Positions 34,061 through 42,575 are shown, counted from the first letter of the stretch. The stretch is DNA of 64,000 nucleotides from Actinokineospora spheciospongiae (GCF_000564855.1 NZ_AYXG01000081.1:1-64000), one strand, 5' to 3'. Translations and numbers: made by a program. The notes: a model not told the origin generated them from the letters alone.

Positions 34061-35548
34061 TCAGGGATCGCGGCGCGGCAGCGGTTCCACCGCAGGCCCC
34101 TCCAATACAGCACCGTCAACGTCGAACCGGGAGCCGTGGCACGGGCAGTCCCAACTCCGCTCCGCCCCGTTGAACCGCACCAGGCACCCCAGGTGCGTGC
34201 AGCGCAACGAAACCGCGTGCACCACCCCAGCCTGATCCCGGTAAACCCCCTTCTTCCCCGCCCCATCAGACACCACGCGCCCCTCATCCACCGGCACATC
34301 AGCGCTGGCAGAGGCATCAGAGGTGGCAAGCCGATCCCCGACGATGTCCTTGGCCACCTTCAGGTTCTGCTGCACCAACGTCGGCGCGCTGCGCAAGCTG
34401 ACCCGGTGCGGCGAGAACAACTCCGCGTGCGGGCTGTCCACCCCGGTGATCCGGTCGGCCAGCACCTCACCGGCGACGCTCCCCATGGCCAGCCCCCACT
34501 TCGCGAACCCAGTCGCCACCCACAGCCGCGCCGACCCCGGCAGGTAGGACCCCACCATCGGCAGGTTGTCGTACGGCTTGGGGTCCTGCGCCGACCACCG
34601 GTGGGTGACCTCGGCGACGTCGAAGTGCCGGTGGGCGAAGTCGGCGAGCGCGGTGTACCGCCCGGCATCAACCCCCCGCTCCCCCGCCGGGTGGCCCTGG
34701 CCGCCGACGATCAGGTGATCGCCGTGGCGGCTGAACGACCACGATTCGCTGCCCGCGCTGATCGCCAGGTCGTGCGGCGGTGTGCCGGAACGCAGCCGGG
34801 CCGCGACGCAGTAGGACCGCTCGGCGTCGAGGCGGGCGAAGAACAGGCCCCGGTCGAGCATCGGGTAGTGGGTGGCGACGACCACCTGTTCCGCGACGAC
34901 CTCCCCGTCGGCCGTGCTCACCCGGTAGGGCGTGGTGACGGACACGGAGCGCACGCGGCTGCGCTCGTGGATGCGCCCGCCCGAGGCGGTGAACGCGGCG
35001 GCGAGGCCGCGCACGTACTTCGCGGGGTGCAGCACGATCTGGTCCGGCAGCCGCACCGCGCCGTGGGTCGGGAACGGGAGGTCGAGCTGTTCGGTCCACT
35101 CGACCGCCAGCCCGGCCCGGTCGGCGGACCGCATCTCCGCTTCGACCGTGGCCCGTTCGTCCTGCGCGTAGGCGAAGGTCGCGGCCGGTGCCCGTTGCAG
35201 GTCGCAGTCGATGCCCTCGGCCAGGGTGGAGACCACGCGCACGCCCGCGGTGGCGGCGGAGGCGTACCCGGCGGCGGCGAGGGCGCCGTGGCGCTGTTCG
35301 ATCGTGGAGTACATCGTGGACTGCAACGCGGTGACCTTGGCGGTGTTGTTCCCGCTGACCCCGCCGCCGACCCGTTCGGCCTCGATCACGACGACGTCGA
35401 CCCCGCGCCGTTGCAGCAGCAGGGCGGTCGTCAGCCCGGCGATGCCGCCGCCGATCACCGCCACCTCCGCCCGCTGCTCACCGGTGAGCGGCAGGTGCTC
35501 GACGGTCGTCTCGCCCAACCACAGGGACTGCTCGGCGGTGGTGGTCAC
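34061..35548 (-). CDS. FAD-dependent oxidoreductase fused to a Rieske [2Fe-2S] domain
   Basis: A 495-residue protein. The N-terminal DAO-type flavin domain carries [35 protein letters not shown] (about residues 28-62). It ends with a second flavin contact region [25 protein letters not shown]. The C-terminal Rieske domain has both cluster motifs, CTHLGC and CPCHGS. Proteins with this architecture are common in actinomycetes but their substrate is not established. GTG 35548 is chosen after GGGGG; a GTG at 35626 would add an Arg-rich tail. Confidence 0.85.
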   Translation of the reverse strand: MTTTAEQSLWLGETTVEHLPLTGEQRAEVAVIGGGIAGLTTALLLQRRGVDVVVIEAERVGGGVSGNNTAKVTALQSTMYSTIEQRHGALAAAGYASAATAGVRVVSTLAEGIDCDLQRAPAATFAYAQDERATVEAEMRSADRAGLAVEWTEQLDLPFPTHGAVRLPDQIVLHPAKYVRGLAAAFTASGGRIHERSRVRSVSVTTPYRVSTADGEVVAEQVVVATHYPMLDRGLFFARLDAERSYCVAARLRSGTPPHDLAISAGSESWSFSRHGDHLIVGGQGHPAGERGVDAGRYTALADFAHRHFDVAEVTHRWSAQDPKPYDNLPMVGSYLPGSARLWVATGFAKWGLAMGSVAGEVLADRITGVDSPHAELFSPHRVSLRSAPTLVQQNLKVAKDIVGDRLATSDASASADVPVDEGRVVSDGAGKKGVYRDQAGVVHAVSLRCTHLGCLVRFNGAERSWDCPCHGSRFDVDGAVLEGPAVEPLPRRDP

Positions 35549-35690
35549 GAGCGGACCCCCGACTCGTGGAGGTGGGCCCGGCAGGTCAGCGAGAGCGGCA
35601 CGACGACGCCTTTCCTCGGAGTTCACGCGGGTGGTGGTGCACCCAGCGGCCAGGATTCCCCGCCCATCCGCGCTCTAACCCCGCACCCGG

Positions 35691-35726
35691 TTGACGCAAC
35701 CCATCGGTTGCCATAGTGTCGCAACC
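35691..35726 (+). promoter_or_regulatory. Promoter with overlapping GGTTG/CAACC palindromes
   Basis: TTGACG (35691-35696) and TAGTGT (35714-35719) are 17 bp apart and fit a housekeeping promoter. The palindromes GGTTG-ACG-CAACC (35689-35701) and GGTTGC-N9-GCAACC (35706-35711 with 35721-35726) cover it. They are good candidate sites for the ArsR-type repressor encoded in the same operon. Confidence 0.6.
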
Positions 35727-35754
35727 AACCAGTTGCCACACTTCGGAGGAACCC

Positions 35755-36186
35755 ATGGGCTTTCCCAACCGCATCGAGCGCACCCTGGACCTCGCGCACC
35801 CGCCTGCCAGGGTGTGGGCGGCGCTGACCACCGCCGAGGGCCTGGGCACCTGGTTCGGCAACGAGGCGCACATCGACCTGCGGCCGGGCGGCACGGCGGC
35901 GATGAGCTGGACCGGCGGGCACAAGGTCGAGATGCGGGTGGAGCGGGTCGAGGAGCCGACCGCCTTCGGGTTCAGTTGGCCCCTCGAAGAACTCCCCGAG
36001 GACGACCCCCGCCGCACCTACGTCGAGTTCACCCTCGAACCCGCGGGCGACGGAACCCGGCTGACCGTGGTGGAGACCGGTTTCGCCCAGTTGCCCGACG
36101 ACGCGCACCGCACGGCCTACGACTCGCACACCCAGGGGTGGGCGAGCGAACTCGGCGAGCTGGTCGACCACCTCGATGCCGCCTGA
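35755..36186 (+). CDS. SRPBCC (AHSA1/START-like) domain protein
   Basis: A 143-residue protein of the AHSA1-like branch: RIERTLDLAHPPARVWAALTTAEGLGTWFG, then RPGGTAAMSW and GWASELGELVDHL. These small hydrophobic-pocket proteins are usually encoded next to ArsR regulators, as here; the ArsR gene overlaps the 3' end by 11 bases. CGGAGGA precedes the ATG. The ligand is unknown. Confidence 0.87.
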   Translation: MGFPNRIERTLDLAHPPARVWAALTTAEGLGTWFGNEAHIDLRPGGTAAMSWTGGHKVEMRVERVEEPTAFGFSWPLEELPEDDPRRTYVEFTLEPAGDGTRLTVVETGFAQLPDDAHRTAYDSHTQGWASELGELVDHLDAA

Positions 36187-36547
36187 CCCCGAGGCGGTAG
36201 CCGAACAGGTCTTCGTCGCCCTGGCCGACCCGAGCAGGCGCGCCATCCTGGCCGCGCTGGCCGCCCGGGGCCCGGCCACGGCCACGGACCTGGCGGCCCG
36301 GCTGCCGATCACCCGCCAGGCGATCGCCAAGCACCTGGCCCTGCTCGCCGACGCGGGCCTGGTCACCGCCGAACCCGGCGAGCGCCGCCGCGTGCGCCAC
36401 CGGCTGAACTCCGCACCGATGCGGGTCGCCCAGCAGTTCCTCGGCGCGCTGGCCCGCGACTGGGACTCCCCGCTCGCCGCGTTGCGAGACCACCTCGACC
36501 GCACCACCGACCAACCCGACCACACCGACACCCCGGAGGCACCGTGA
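36176..36547 (+). CDS. ArsR family transcriptional regulator
   Basis: A 123-residue winged-helix repressor: LADPSRRAILAALAARGPATATDLAARLPITRQAIAKHLALLADAGLV. It lacks the Cys metal-binding motifs of classical ArsR, as expected for the group paired with SRPBCC proteins. It overlaps both neighbours, so it is translated with them. It probably autoregulates the operon through the GGTTG/CAACC palindromes at 35689-35726. Confidence 0.88.
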   Translation: MPPDPEAVAEQVFVALADPSRRAILAALAARGPATATDLAARLPITRQAIAKHLALLADAGLVTAEPGERRRVRHRLNSAPMRVAQQFLGALARDWDSPLAALRDHLDRTTDQPDHTDTPEAP

Positions 36548-37272
36548 CCGACAACCCGACACCCCCCTTCCTGCCCGCCGTGGTCGACCGGGCCACCTGG
36601 ACCGCCGAACGGGAGGCGTTGCTCGTCCGGGAGAAGGCGCACACCCGCGCGGGCGACGAGATCGCGGCGGCCCGCCGCAGGCTGCCGATGGTGGAGGTGG
36701 ACGCGGGCGCCCCGCTGGTCGGCCCGTCCGGCCCGGTCACGCTGCTGGACGCCTTCGAGGGCCGCGACCAGCTCATCGCCTACTTCCACATGTGGCACAC
36801 CGGCCACCCCGCCGCCGAGCAGTGCGCGGGCTGCACGTTCTGCGCCAGCCAGGTCCGCGAACTGTCCTACCTGCACTCCCGTGGCGCCACCTACGCCATC
36901 CTCTGCCAGGGCCCGTACGAGCAGAGCGCCCGCTACCGCGACTTCATGGGCTACGACGTGCCCTGGTACTCCGCCCAGGAGTCCGCCGAGACCCTGCTCG
37001 CCGGGCGCGGCCCCTTCCTGCTCGCCTTCTACGTGCGCCACGGGGACCGGGTGTTCGAGACCTACGCGACCAACGGCCGTGGTGTCGAGGCGATGACCCC
37101 GACCTACTCGCTGCTGGACATGACCGCCTTCGGCAGGCAGGAGGAGTGGGAGGACATGCCGGAGGACCGGTCGCAGGGGTGGACGCCCGACGGCGGGCAG
37201 ATCGTTGACGGCCGCCCGACCGCCCAGTGGGCCCGGCTGCGCGGGGGCCACTCCGACGACCTGGGCACCTGA
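36544..37272 (+). CDS. DUF899 family thioredoxin-like protein
   Basis: A 242-residue protein of the DUF899 family. It has the opening EREALLVREKAHTRAGDEIAAARRRLPMV and the Cys cluster CAGCTFCAS, in which a CxxC-like pair sits at a thioredoxin-fold active-site position. Function is not established; a redox role is inferred. It starts at GTG in a 4-base overlap with the ArsR gene, completing a three-gene operon. A hairpin follows 18 nt after the stop. Confidence 0.82.
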   Translation: MTDNPTPPFLPAVVDRATWTAEREALLVREKAHTRAGDEIAAARRRLPMVEVDAGAPLVGPSGPVTLLDAFEGRDQLIAYFHMWHTGHPAAEQCAGCTFCASQVRELSYLHSRGATYAILCQGPYEQSARYRDFMGYDVPWYSAQESAETLLAGRGPFLLAFYVRHGDRVFETYATNGRGVEAMTPTYSLLDMTAFGRQEEWEDMPEDRSQGWTPDGGQIVDGRPTAQWARLRGGHSDDLGT

Positions 37273-37290
37273 CCGGAAAACCGGCTGTGA

Positions 37291-37321
37291 GCGGCACGAC
37301 CGGGTGTTACGGTCGTGCCGC
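37291..37321 (+). terminator. Hairpin just upstream of the tRNA pair
   Basis: A perfect 12-bp stem (37291-37302 with 37310-37321) with a seven-base loop ends 2 nt before the 5' end of the first tRNA. It can terminate the DUF899 operon. A possible -10 TACGGT (37308-37313) with a weak -35 CTGTGA (37285-37290), 17 bp apart, lies within it, so it could also hold the tRNA promoter. Confidence 0.6.
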
Positions 37322-37323
37322 CA

Positions 37324-37395
37324 CGTGGAGTGGATCAGCGGTGGATCACCCGGCTGTTATCCGGGAGGGCGCGGGTTCGAATCCCGCCTCCACGG
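37324..37395 (+). tRNA. Atypical tRNA with GTT (Asn) anticodon and initiator-like features
   Basis: A 72-nt cloverleaf read by hand. It has a 7-bp acceptor (CGTGGAG/CTCCACG), D arm GATC-AGCGGTG-GATC, anticodon stem CCCGG/CCGGG with loop CTGTTAT, variable loop AGGGC, T arm GCGGG-TTCGAAT-CCCGC and discriminator G. The GTT anticodon and G73 fit asparagine. C1, T8-G9 and the A11:T24 pair are hallmarks of bacterial initiator tRNA, and position 21 is G instead of A. CCA is not encoded. It is unlike a normal actinobacterial tRNA-Asn and may be a specialised tRNA. Confidence 0.7.
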
Positions 37396-37399
37396 CAAA

Positions 37400-37471
37400 C
37401 CTGGTGTAGCTCAACGGCAGAGCACCTGGCTCGAGACCAGGTGGGTGCGAGTTCGACCCTCGCCACCAGGT
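37400..37471 (+). tRNA. Atypical class I tRNA with CGA anticodon
   Basis: A 72-nt cloverleaf 4 nt after the first tRNA: acceptor CCTGGTG/CACCAGG, D arm GCTC-AACGGCA-GAGC, anticodon stem CCTGG/CCAGG with loop CTCGAGA, variable loop TGGGT, T arm GCGAG-TTCGACC-CTCGC and discriminator T. The anticodon CGA would read the serine codon UCG. Serine tRNAs, however, have a long variable arm, and this one has only five bases. The D arm and U73 resemble tRNA-Gly instead. CCA is not encoded. It is either a mistranslating/specialised tRNA or a tRNA-like non-decoding RNA. Confidence 0.65.
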
Positions 37472-37496
37472 CCCCCTTCTCATCCTGGAGTCCACA

Positions 37497-39824
37497 GTGT
37501 CCGACGACCCGCGCCAGTCCGCCTCACCCGCGTACGCGACCGACCGGTTGCAGCGCGCCCTGCTGGGCGCGGCGCGGTCCGAGGACCCGGCGGTGCGGGC
37601 CAGGGCGGCGGGGAAGGTCCGCCGCTGGGAGCGGGTGCTGGCGGGCACGGCGGCGGGCCGGATCACCGTGGGCTCGCGCGTCCCGGTGGCGGGCGCGCCC
37701 GCCTGGGTCACCCTGGAGGTCGTCACCGGCGGTTTCGCCACCGGCCGCCACCTTGCCGATGCCCCGCTGTCCGAAGAGGAGTCCCGGCGGGTGGCCGCGC
37801 TGCCCGCCGACGTCCCCGGCGACACCGACCGCGCCCGCCTGAACCACTGGTACCTGGGCGACGCCGGTCAGGCCGAGCTGCTGGCGGCGCTGCGCACGGG
37901 CCACTACCGGGTCGACATCCCGGAGGAGGCGGCGCTGGTGGTCGTGGCCCTGCTGCTGGACAAGGGCTTCACCGAGGCGGCGCTGGACCTGCTCGACGAG
38001 CTGCGCCCGTTCCTCGACCGGCTGCGGTTCACCCCCCACTTCCAGCCCACGGCCGCGCTGTCCGGCACCGCCGTGCGCCTGGCCACGGTCGCCGACGTCA
38101 CCCGCTCCCTGGACGCCGTCGTCGTGCCGGCGCAGGTGGCCCTGATGAACCGCACGCTGGGCGTGTGGAACCCGCTCTACGACCGCCTCGTGGCGCTGTG
38201 GTGCCGAACCGTCGACGGCGACCTGCCGACCCTCGACGACGAGGGCGCGCTCCACGGCGGTCGCCCCGGCACCCGCCTGCCCCCGGACTGGGCGGCGGAG
38301 CGGGCCGCGTGGCTCGCCGACTTCGAGCGCGCCCGCGCCGAGCACGGGTTCACCGGCAAGCACGCCCACCGCAAGGGCAACTTCACCCGGCTGCACCACG
38401 CCCTCACCGCCTGCCCGGCGGACTTCACCGCCCTCACCGCGCGGGACCTGGGCTGGGTCCGCCGCGCCCTGGCGGGCACGCTCACCCACCACGGCGCCCC
38501 CGGTTCCGCCGAGCGCGCCGCCGTCCGCGCGGACCAGGCCGAGACCGCCCGCACCCCGACCACTGCCGCGTTCGCCCGCGTCCTCACCCACCGCCTGCGC
38601 CACTACCCGGCCGACGGCGGTATCCCGGCGCTGGAGCCCATCGCGGCCGAGGTGTCCGAGGCGGACACCGAGGGCATCCCGCCGGGTTCAGCCATGCCGC
38701 CGCAGTTGGTGCGCAAGACCGCCCGCGCGCTGGAGGCACCACCGGAGGAACTGGTGGCCCAGGGCGTGATCACCTCCGCCGACGTGCTGGCCACCGTGCT
38801 CCCCCAGTTGACCTCCCGCCTGACCGCCGCGAACTTCGCCGACCCGGTGGCGGCGGGCCTGCACGAGCGGCTGTACACCGCGTTCCGCCGCAGGCGCGGC
38901 CTGCTCCTGCTCAACCTGGAGCAGCAGGTCCACTTCGAGGAACTGCCCTGGGTGTCCGCACTGGCGGTGCTGCGGGGGTCGGGCACCGACACGGTGGCGG
39001 CCCGGCGCGCGCTGGAGCAGGCCACCAAGCTGACCCTGACCGCGTTCCCGCACGCCATCACGCCGAACCCGCTGGTCACCGAACTGCGGGCACTGGCGGC
39101 GCAGGCGGGCCTCAAGCCACCCCTGGTGCAGGAGGTGGCGGCGGACATCTTCACCGGCACGTTCACCCCGCAGTGGCACGCGGCGGCGCTCGTGGCGAGC
39201 GAGTTCACGGCGGGCACCCTCTACGCGTCCTACTACGACCTGCCGCCTGTCACCCGGTGGAGTGAACCGACCCGGAGCCGCTTCACCCTGCGCTGGGGCA
39301 AGAAGGTCGCCGAGGATTTCACCCACCTGTGCGAGCAGCGGGCGCGGGAGGCGGGCCGCAGCAGCTACCCGTCCGGCAACGGCACCCTGCTGGAGCAGAG
39401 CCAGATCCTCACCACGCACAACCTGGCCGCCCTGGTCCACGCGTTGGACCTGGGCGACTGGCTGCGCGAGCAGGCGCCGGACCTGGCGGCACGCGCGTTC
39501 GGCGGCGCCGTGCGGCTGCTCGCCCAGCGCCCGGCCCACCACCACGCGGAGCTGATCCAGGTGAAGAACGCCGCCTACGCGTGGCGCCAGGCGATCTTCT
39601 TCCTGGGCTTCTGCGACCCCATCACCCAGCGCTCCCAGGTCACCGCCCTGCACGGCGAGGTCGCCGAAGCGGGCATCGGCGACCGCTTCGCGCCAGTCCT
39701 GGAGGGCTTGGTGCATGTCCTGGGCGGTGGTCGGTTCACCGAGGCGGGCACCACGCCGTCCGGCACCGGCCGCCGGTTCCTCGGCTGGGCCGCGTACCGC
39801 CACTGGTACATCGCCGGGCGCTGA
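37497..39824 (+). CDS. Conserved-looking 775-residue protein of unknown function, linked to tRNA pair
   Basis: I cannot name this family with confidence. The protein has 775 residues, no signal peptide and no membrane segment. It is rich in Arg/His/Trp and helical repeats. Likely conserved blocks are KVRRWERVLAGTAAGRITVGSRVPV and AWVTLEVVTGGFATG near the N-terminus, NRTLGVWNPLYDRLVALWC (about 220), AFRRRRGLLLLNLEQQVHFEELPW (about 465), AADIFTGTFTPQWHAA (about 550) and LLEQSQILTTHNLAALV plus LIQVKNAAYAWRQAIFFLGFCDP towards the end. The GTG start follows GGAG by six bases. It lies only 25 nt after the second tRNA, so it must be cotranscribed with the pair. RNA binding or tRNA modification is a plausible but unproven role. 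Confidence 0.75.
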   Translation: MSDDPRQSASPAYATDRLQRALLGAARSEDPAVRARAAGKVRRWERVLAGTAAGRITVGSRVPVAGAPAWVTLEVVTGGFATGRHLADAPLSEEESRRVAALPADVPGDTDRARLNHWYLGDAGQAELLAALRTGHYRVDIPEEAALVVVALLLDKGFTEAALDLLDELRPFLDRLRFTPHFQPTAALSGTAVRLATVADVTRSLDAVVVPAQVALMNRTLGVWNPLYDRLVALWCRTVDGDLPTLDDEGALHGGRPGTRLPPDWAAERAAWLADFERARAEHGFTGKHAHRKGNFTRLHHALTACPADFTALTARDLGWVRRALAGTLTHHGAPGSAERAAVRADQAETARTPTTAAFARVLTHRLRHYPADGGIPALEPIAAEVSEADTEGIPPGSAMPPQLVRKTARALEAPPEELVAQGVITSADVLATVLPQLTSRLTAANFADPVAAGLHERLYTAFRRRRGLLLLNLEQQVHFEELPWVSALAVLRGSGTDTVAARRALEQATKLTLTAFPHAITPNPLVTELRALAAQAGLKPPLVQEVAADIFTGTFTPQWHAAALVASEFTAGTLYASYYDLPPVTRWSEPTRSRFTLRWGKKVAEDFTHLCEQRAREAGRSSYPSGNGTLLEQSQILTTHNLAALVHALDLGDWLREQAPDLAARAFGGAVRLLAQRPAHHHAELIQVKNAAYAWRQAIFFLGFCDPITQRSQVTALHGEVAEAGIGDRFAPVLEGLVHVLGGGRFTEAGTTPSGTGRRFLGWAAYRHWYIAGR

Positions 39825-39832
39825 GCGGGGAG

Positions 39833-40042
39833 TCAGGCCGGATGGATCTTGTCCGGGTGGTGGACGGCGGTCCGGCCTGACTTCTCGCTGCGCACCAGGT
39901 ACTGCGGCTCGTCCTTCGACGCCTTCACGTCCCGACCGCCCGCGTGGGTGTCGCTGGTGATGACGTCCTCGACCGTGCCGACGGAACTCTGGTTCCCCGC
40001 GTCCCAGCGGACCCGGTCACCCTTGTGGAATGTCTTCGCCAT
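39833..40042 (-). CDS. DUF2945 (hypervirulence-associated TUDOR-like) protein
   Basis: A 69-residue protein matching the DUF2945 pattern: FHKGDRVRWDAGNQSSVGTVEDVIT, then YLVRSEKSGRTAVHHPDKI. These small beta-barrel proteins are common in bacteria and fungi without a settled function. It begins with ATG 40042. It is convergent with the 775-residue protein gene, with only 8 nt between stop codons, and follows the membrane-protein gene on the same strand by 16 nt. Confidence 0.82.
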   Translation of the reverse strand: MAKTFHKGDRVRWDAGNQSSVGTVEDVITSDTHAGGRDVKASKDEPQYLVRSEKSGRTAVHHPDKIHPA

Positions 40043-40058
40043 GCCGGGTGGCTACCCG

Positions 40059-40541
40059 TCATCGCGGGGTTGATGCGTCCAGGTTCGCGTGTGGTCGGAC
40101 GGGCCTGCGGCGCTCGACCTCCTCGAAGAAGTCCTGCACGCGCCACTGGTAGGCCGAGTCGAGGCGGTACGCCGCCTTGGTCAGTACCAGTTCGGTGCCG
40201 TCGGTCCGGGTGATGGCCGGGTTGAACCGGTCGCCCGCGGCGTTGCGGCTCGCGGCGGGGCGGAGGTCGACGGCGGCGATGTCGCCGAGCGGGACGCGCA
40301 GCGTCCGCCAGGTCATCCGCACGACCAGGCCGTCGCGTTCGAGGACGACGAACGGGAACACCGCGAGGCGGGCGGCGCGCAAGGCCGCCAGGGTGTAGAG
40401 GACCACGAGGACAACCCTGTGGAGGGTGTACCCGCCCACGAACCCGAAGAACAGCATGAGGAGGACGAGGGCCGAGGCGAGGACGGTGCCCACGATGTAC
40501 CCCGCGTGGGTGGCGGGGCGGGGGTACAGGCGGCTTGACAC
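40059..40541 (-). CDS. Small membrane protein with PH-like domain
   Basis: A 160-residue protein with two adjacent transmembrane segments (about residues 14-65, IVGTVLASALVLLMLFFGFV and RVVLVVLYTLAALRAARLAVF). A soluble part follows beginning VVLERDGLVVRMTWRTLRVPLGDIAAVDL, the pattern of bacterial PH-like domains. GTG start behind AGGAG. It is probably cotranscribed with the DUF2945 gene. Function unknown. Confidence 0.65.
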   Translation of the reverse strand: MSSRLYPRPATHAGYIVGTVLASALVLLMLFFGFVGGYTLHRVVLVVLYTLAALRAARLAVFPFVVLERDGLVVRMTWRTLRVPLGDIAAVDLRPAASRNAAGDRFNPAITRTDGTELVLTKAAYRLDSAYQWRVQDFFEEVERRRPVRPHANLDASTPR

Positions 40542-40771
40542 GGTGGGCTCCTGAGCGATCCGGGTGGGGTGGTGCCGGTGAGGACACCCGGGAGGTCCTC
40601 TCGTCGGACGACACGCAAGATAGCCCCGATCCGATCTTTTGAGGCCGTGTTTCCGCAGTTGGGAGCAACTAACACAACACCCGTCGAGCCGATGGGGAAG
40701 TCACTGCCGCACACCCCGGTATGCCCCGCGTCACCCCGGGAATGAACGGGCCGGTCAGCGCCTTGAAGGGG

Positions 40772-40791
40772 GTACATGACACATCATGTAC
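40772..40791. promoter_or_regulatory. 20-bp palindrome GTACATGA-N4-TCATGTAC
   Basis: A perfect inverted repeat with 8-bp arms and CACA spacer, 34 bp upstream of the flavin monooxygenase start. It is a good operator candidate for the MarR protein encoded by the third gene of the operon. Confidence 0.6.
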
Positions 40792-40825
40792 TTTCGGCAG
40801 GGCACGCAGTGAGCAGGAGGGTCCC

Positions 40826-41974
40826 ATGCAGTTCGGCATCTTCTCGGTAGGCGACATCACGACCGACCCGACGACCGGTCGCGCGCCCAGCGAGGCGGAG
40901 CGGCTCAAGGCCGTCGTCACCATCGCCGAGAAGGTCGAGGAGGTCGGCCTCGACGTCTTCGCCCTCGGCGAGCACCACAACCCGCCGTTCTTCACCTCCT
41001 CCCCCACCACCACCCTGGGCTACATCGCCGCGCGGACCAGCCGCTTGCAGCTCTCCACCGCGACCACGCTGATCACCACCAACGACCCGGTGAAGATCGC
41101 CGAGGACTACGCGATGCTGCAACACCTGGCCGCCGGGCGGGTGGACCTGATGATGGGCCGGGGCAACACCGGACCGGTCTACCCCTGGTTCGGCAAGGAC
41201 ATCCGCACCGGCATCGAACTGGCCGTGGAGAACTACGCACTGCTGCACCGCCTGTGGACCGAGGACGTCGTCGACTGGAGCGGCAAGTTCCGCACCCCGC
41301 TGCAGGGCTTCACCTCCACCCCGCGCCCGCTGGACGGCGTCGCGCCGTTCGTGTGGCACGGCTCCATCCGCAGCCCGGAAATCGCCGAACAGGCCGCCTA
41401 CTACGGCGACGGGTTCTTCCACAACCACATCTTCTGGCCCAAGGAGCACACGCAGCGCATGGTGGAGTTCTACCGCCGCCGCTTCGAGCACTACGGCCAC
41501 GGCGCCGCCGACCAGGCGATCGTCGGCCTGGGTGGGCAGGTGTTCATGCGCAAGAACAGCCAGGACGCGGTCAAGGAGTTCCGCCCGTACTTCGACAACG
41601 CCCCGGTCTACGGCCACGGCCCGTCCCTGGAGGACTTCAGCCGCGAGACCCCACTGACGGTGGGCAGCCCCCAGCAGGTCATCGACCGCACCCTCGGCTT
41701 CCGCGACTACGTAGGTGACTACCAGCGCCAACTGTTCCTCATCGACCACGCGGGCCTGCCGCTCAAGACGGTCCTGGAACAGCTCGACCTGCTCGGCGAG
41801 GAGGTCGTCCCGGTCCTGCGCCGCGAGTTCGCCGCCCTCAAGCCCGCCCACGTCCCCGACGCCCCCACGCACGCCTCCCGCGTCGCCGCAGCGGGCGGGG
41901 CGAAGGACAGCACCGTGCACGGCGCCGGTGACGACGTCACCGGCCAGGCCCGAGAGGAGGCCCAGGTCCGATGA
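40826..41974 (+). CDS. LLM class flavin-dependent monooxygenase (CE1758 type)
   Basis: A 382-residue bacterial-luciferase-like TIM-barrel enzyme beginning MQFGIFSVGDITTDPTTG, a pattern of the CE1758 group. Other family marks are GLDVFALGEHHNPPFFTSSP and GRVDLMMGRGNTGPVYPWFG. It would oxidise an organic substrate with O2 and reduced FMN from the adjacent reductase. GGAGGG precedes the ATG. The C-terminal 50 residues are flexible and not conserved. Its stop overlaps the reductase start. Confidence 0.88.
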   Translation: MQFGIFSVGDITTDPTTGRAPSEAERLKAVVTIAEKVEEVGLDVFALGEHHNPPFFTSSPTTTLGYIAARTSRLQLSTATTLITTNDPVKIAEDYAMLQHLAAGRVDLMMGRGNTGPVYPWFGKDIRTGIELAVENYALLHRLWTEDVVDWSGKFRTPLQGFTSTPRPLDGVAPFVWHGSIRSPEIAEQAAYYGDGFFHNHIFWPKEHTQRMVEFYRRRFEHYGHGAADQAIVGLGGQVFMRKNSQDAVKEFRPYFDNAPVYGHGPSLEDFSRETPLTVGSPQQVIDRTLGFRDYVGDYQRQLFLIDHAGLPLKTVLEQLDLLGEEVVPVLRREFAALKPAHVPDAPTHASRVAAAGGAKDSTVHGAGDDVTGQAREEAQVR

Positions 41975-42573
41975 AGCGCACCCTGGCCGTGGTCAGCGCG
42001 GGCCTGTCGGTCCCGTCCTCGACCCGCCTGCTGGCCGACCGCCTGACCACAGCCACCGTCGAGGCCCTGCGCGAACGCGGGGTGGAGGTGTCGGTCGAGG
42101 TCGTGGAACTGCGCGAGCACGCCCGCGACCTCGCCGACAACCTGGTCACCGGCTTCCCCAACGAGGCCCTGCGCCACTCGGTGGACACGGTGACCGGCGC
42201 CGACGCCCTGATCGCCGTCACGCCGGTCTTCGCCGCGTCGTACAGCGGCCTGTTCAAGACCTTCTTCGACGTGCTGGACAAGGACGCGCTGACCGCCAAG
42301 CCCACCCTGCTCGGCGCCACAGCGGGAACCGCCCGGCACTCCCTGGTCCTGGAGCACGCGATGCGCCCCCTGTTCGCCTACCTGCGAGCGGTGGTCGCCC
42401 CCACGGCGGTGTTCGCCGCCTCGGAGGACTGGGGCGGCGACGAGGCCCTGGCCGACCGCGTGCGTCGAGCCGGAACCGACCTGGCCGACCTGGTGGCAGC
42501 CCGCCCCCCGGCGACCCGACCCGACCCGTTCGCCGACCCGGTTCCGTTCGAAACCCTCCTACACGGAGCCTGA
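41971..42573 (+). CDS. FMN reductase (CE1759 type)
   Basis: A 200-residue flavodoxin-like NAD(P)H:FMN reductase. It has the phosphate loop SAGLSVPSSTRLLADRL at the N-terminus and ITPVF-type motif IAVTPVFAASYSGLFKTFFDVLD in the middle. It supplies reduced FMN to the monooxygenase encoded just before it (ATGA overlap). This pairing is typical of two-component flavin monooxygenases. Confidence 0.88.
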   Translation: MKRTLAVVSAGLSVPSSTRLLADRLTTATVEALRERGVEVSVEVVELREHARDLADNLVTGFPNEALRHSVDTVTGADALIAVTPVFAASYSGLFKTFFDVLDKDALTAKPTLLGATAGTARHSLVLEHAMRPLFAYLRAVVAPTAVFAASEDWGGDEALADRVRRAGTDLADLVAARPPATRPDPFADPVPFETLLHGA

Positions 42574-42575
42574 CC

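Noticed and set aside
37400-37471. Ordinary tRNA-Ser(CGA)
   Set aside because: The variable loop has five bases, whereas serine tRNAs need a long variable arm. It is kept as an atypical tRNA instead.
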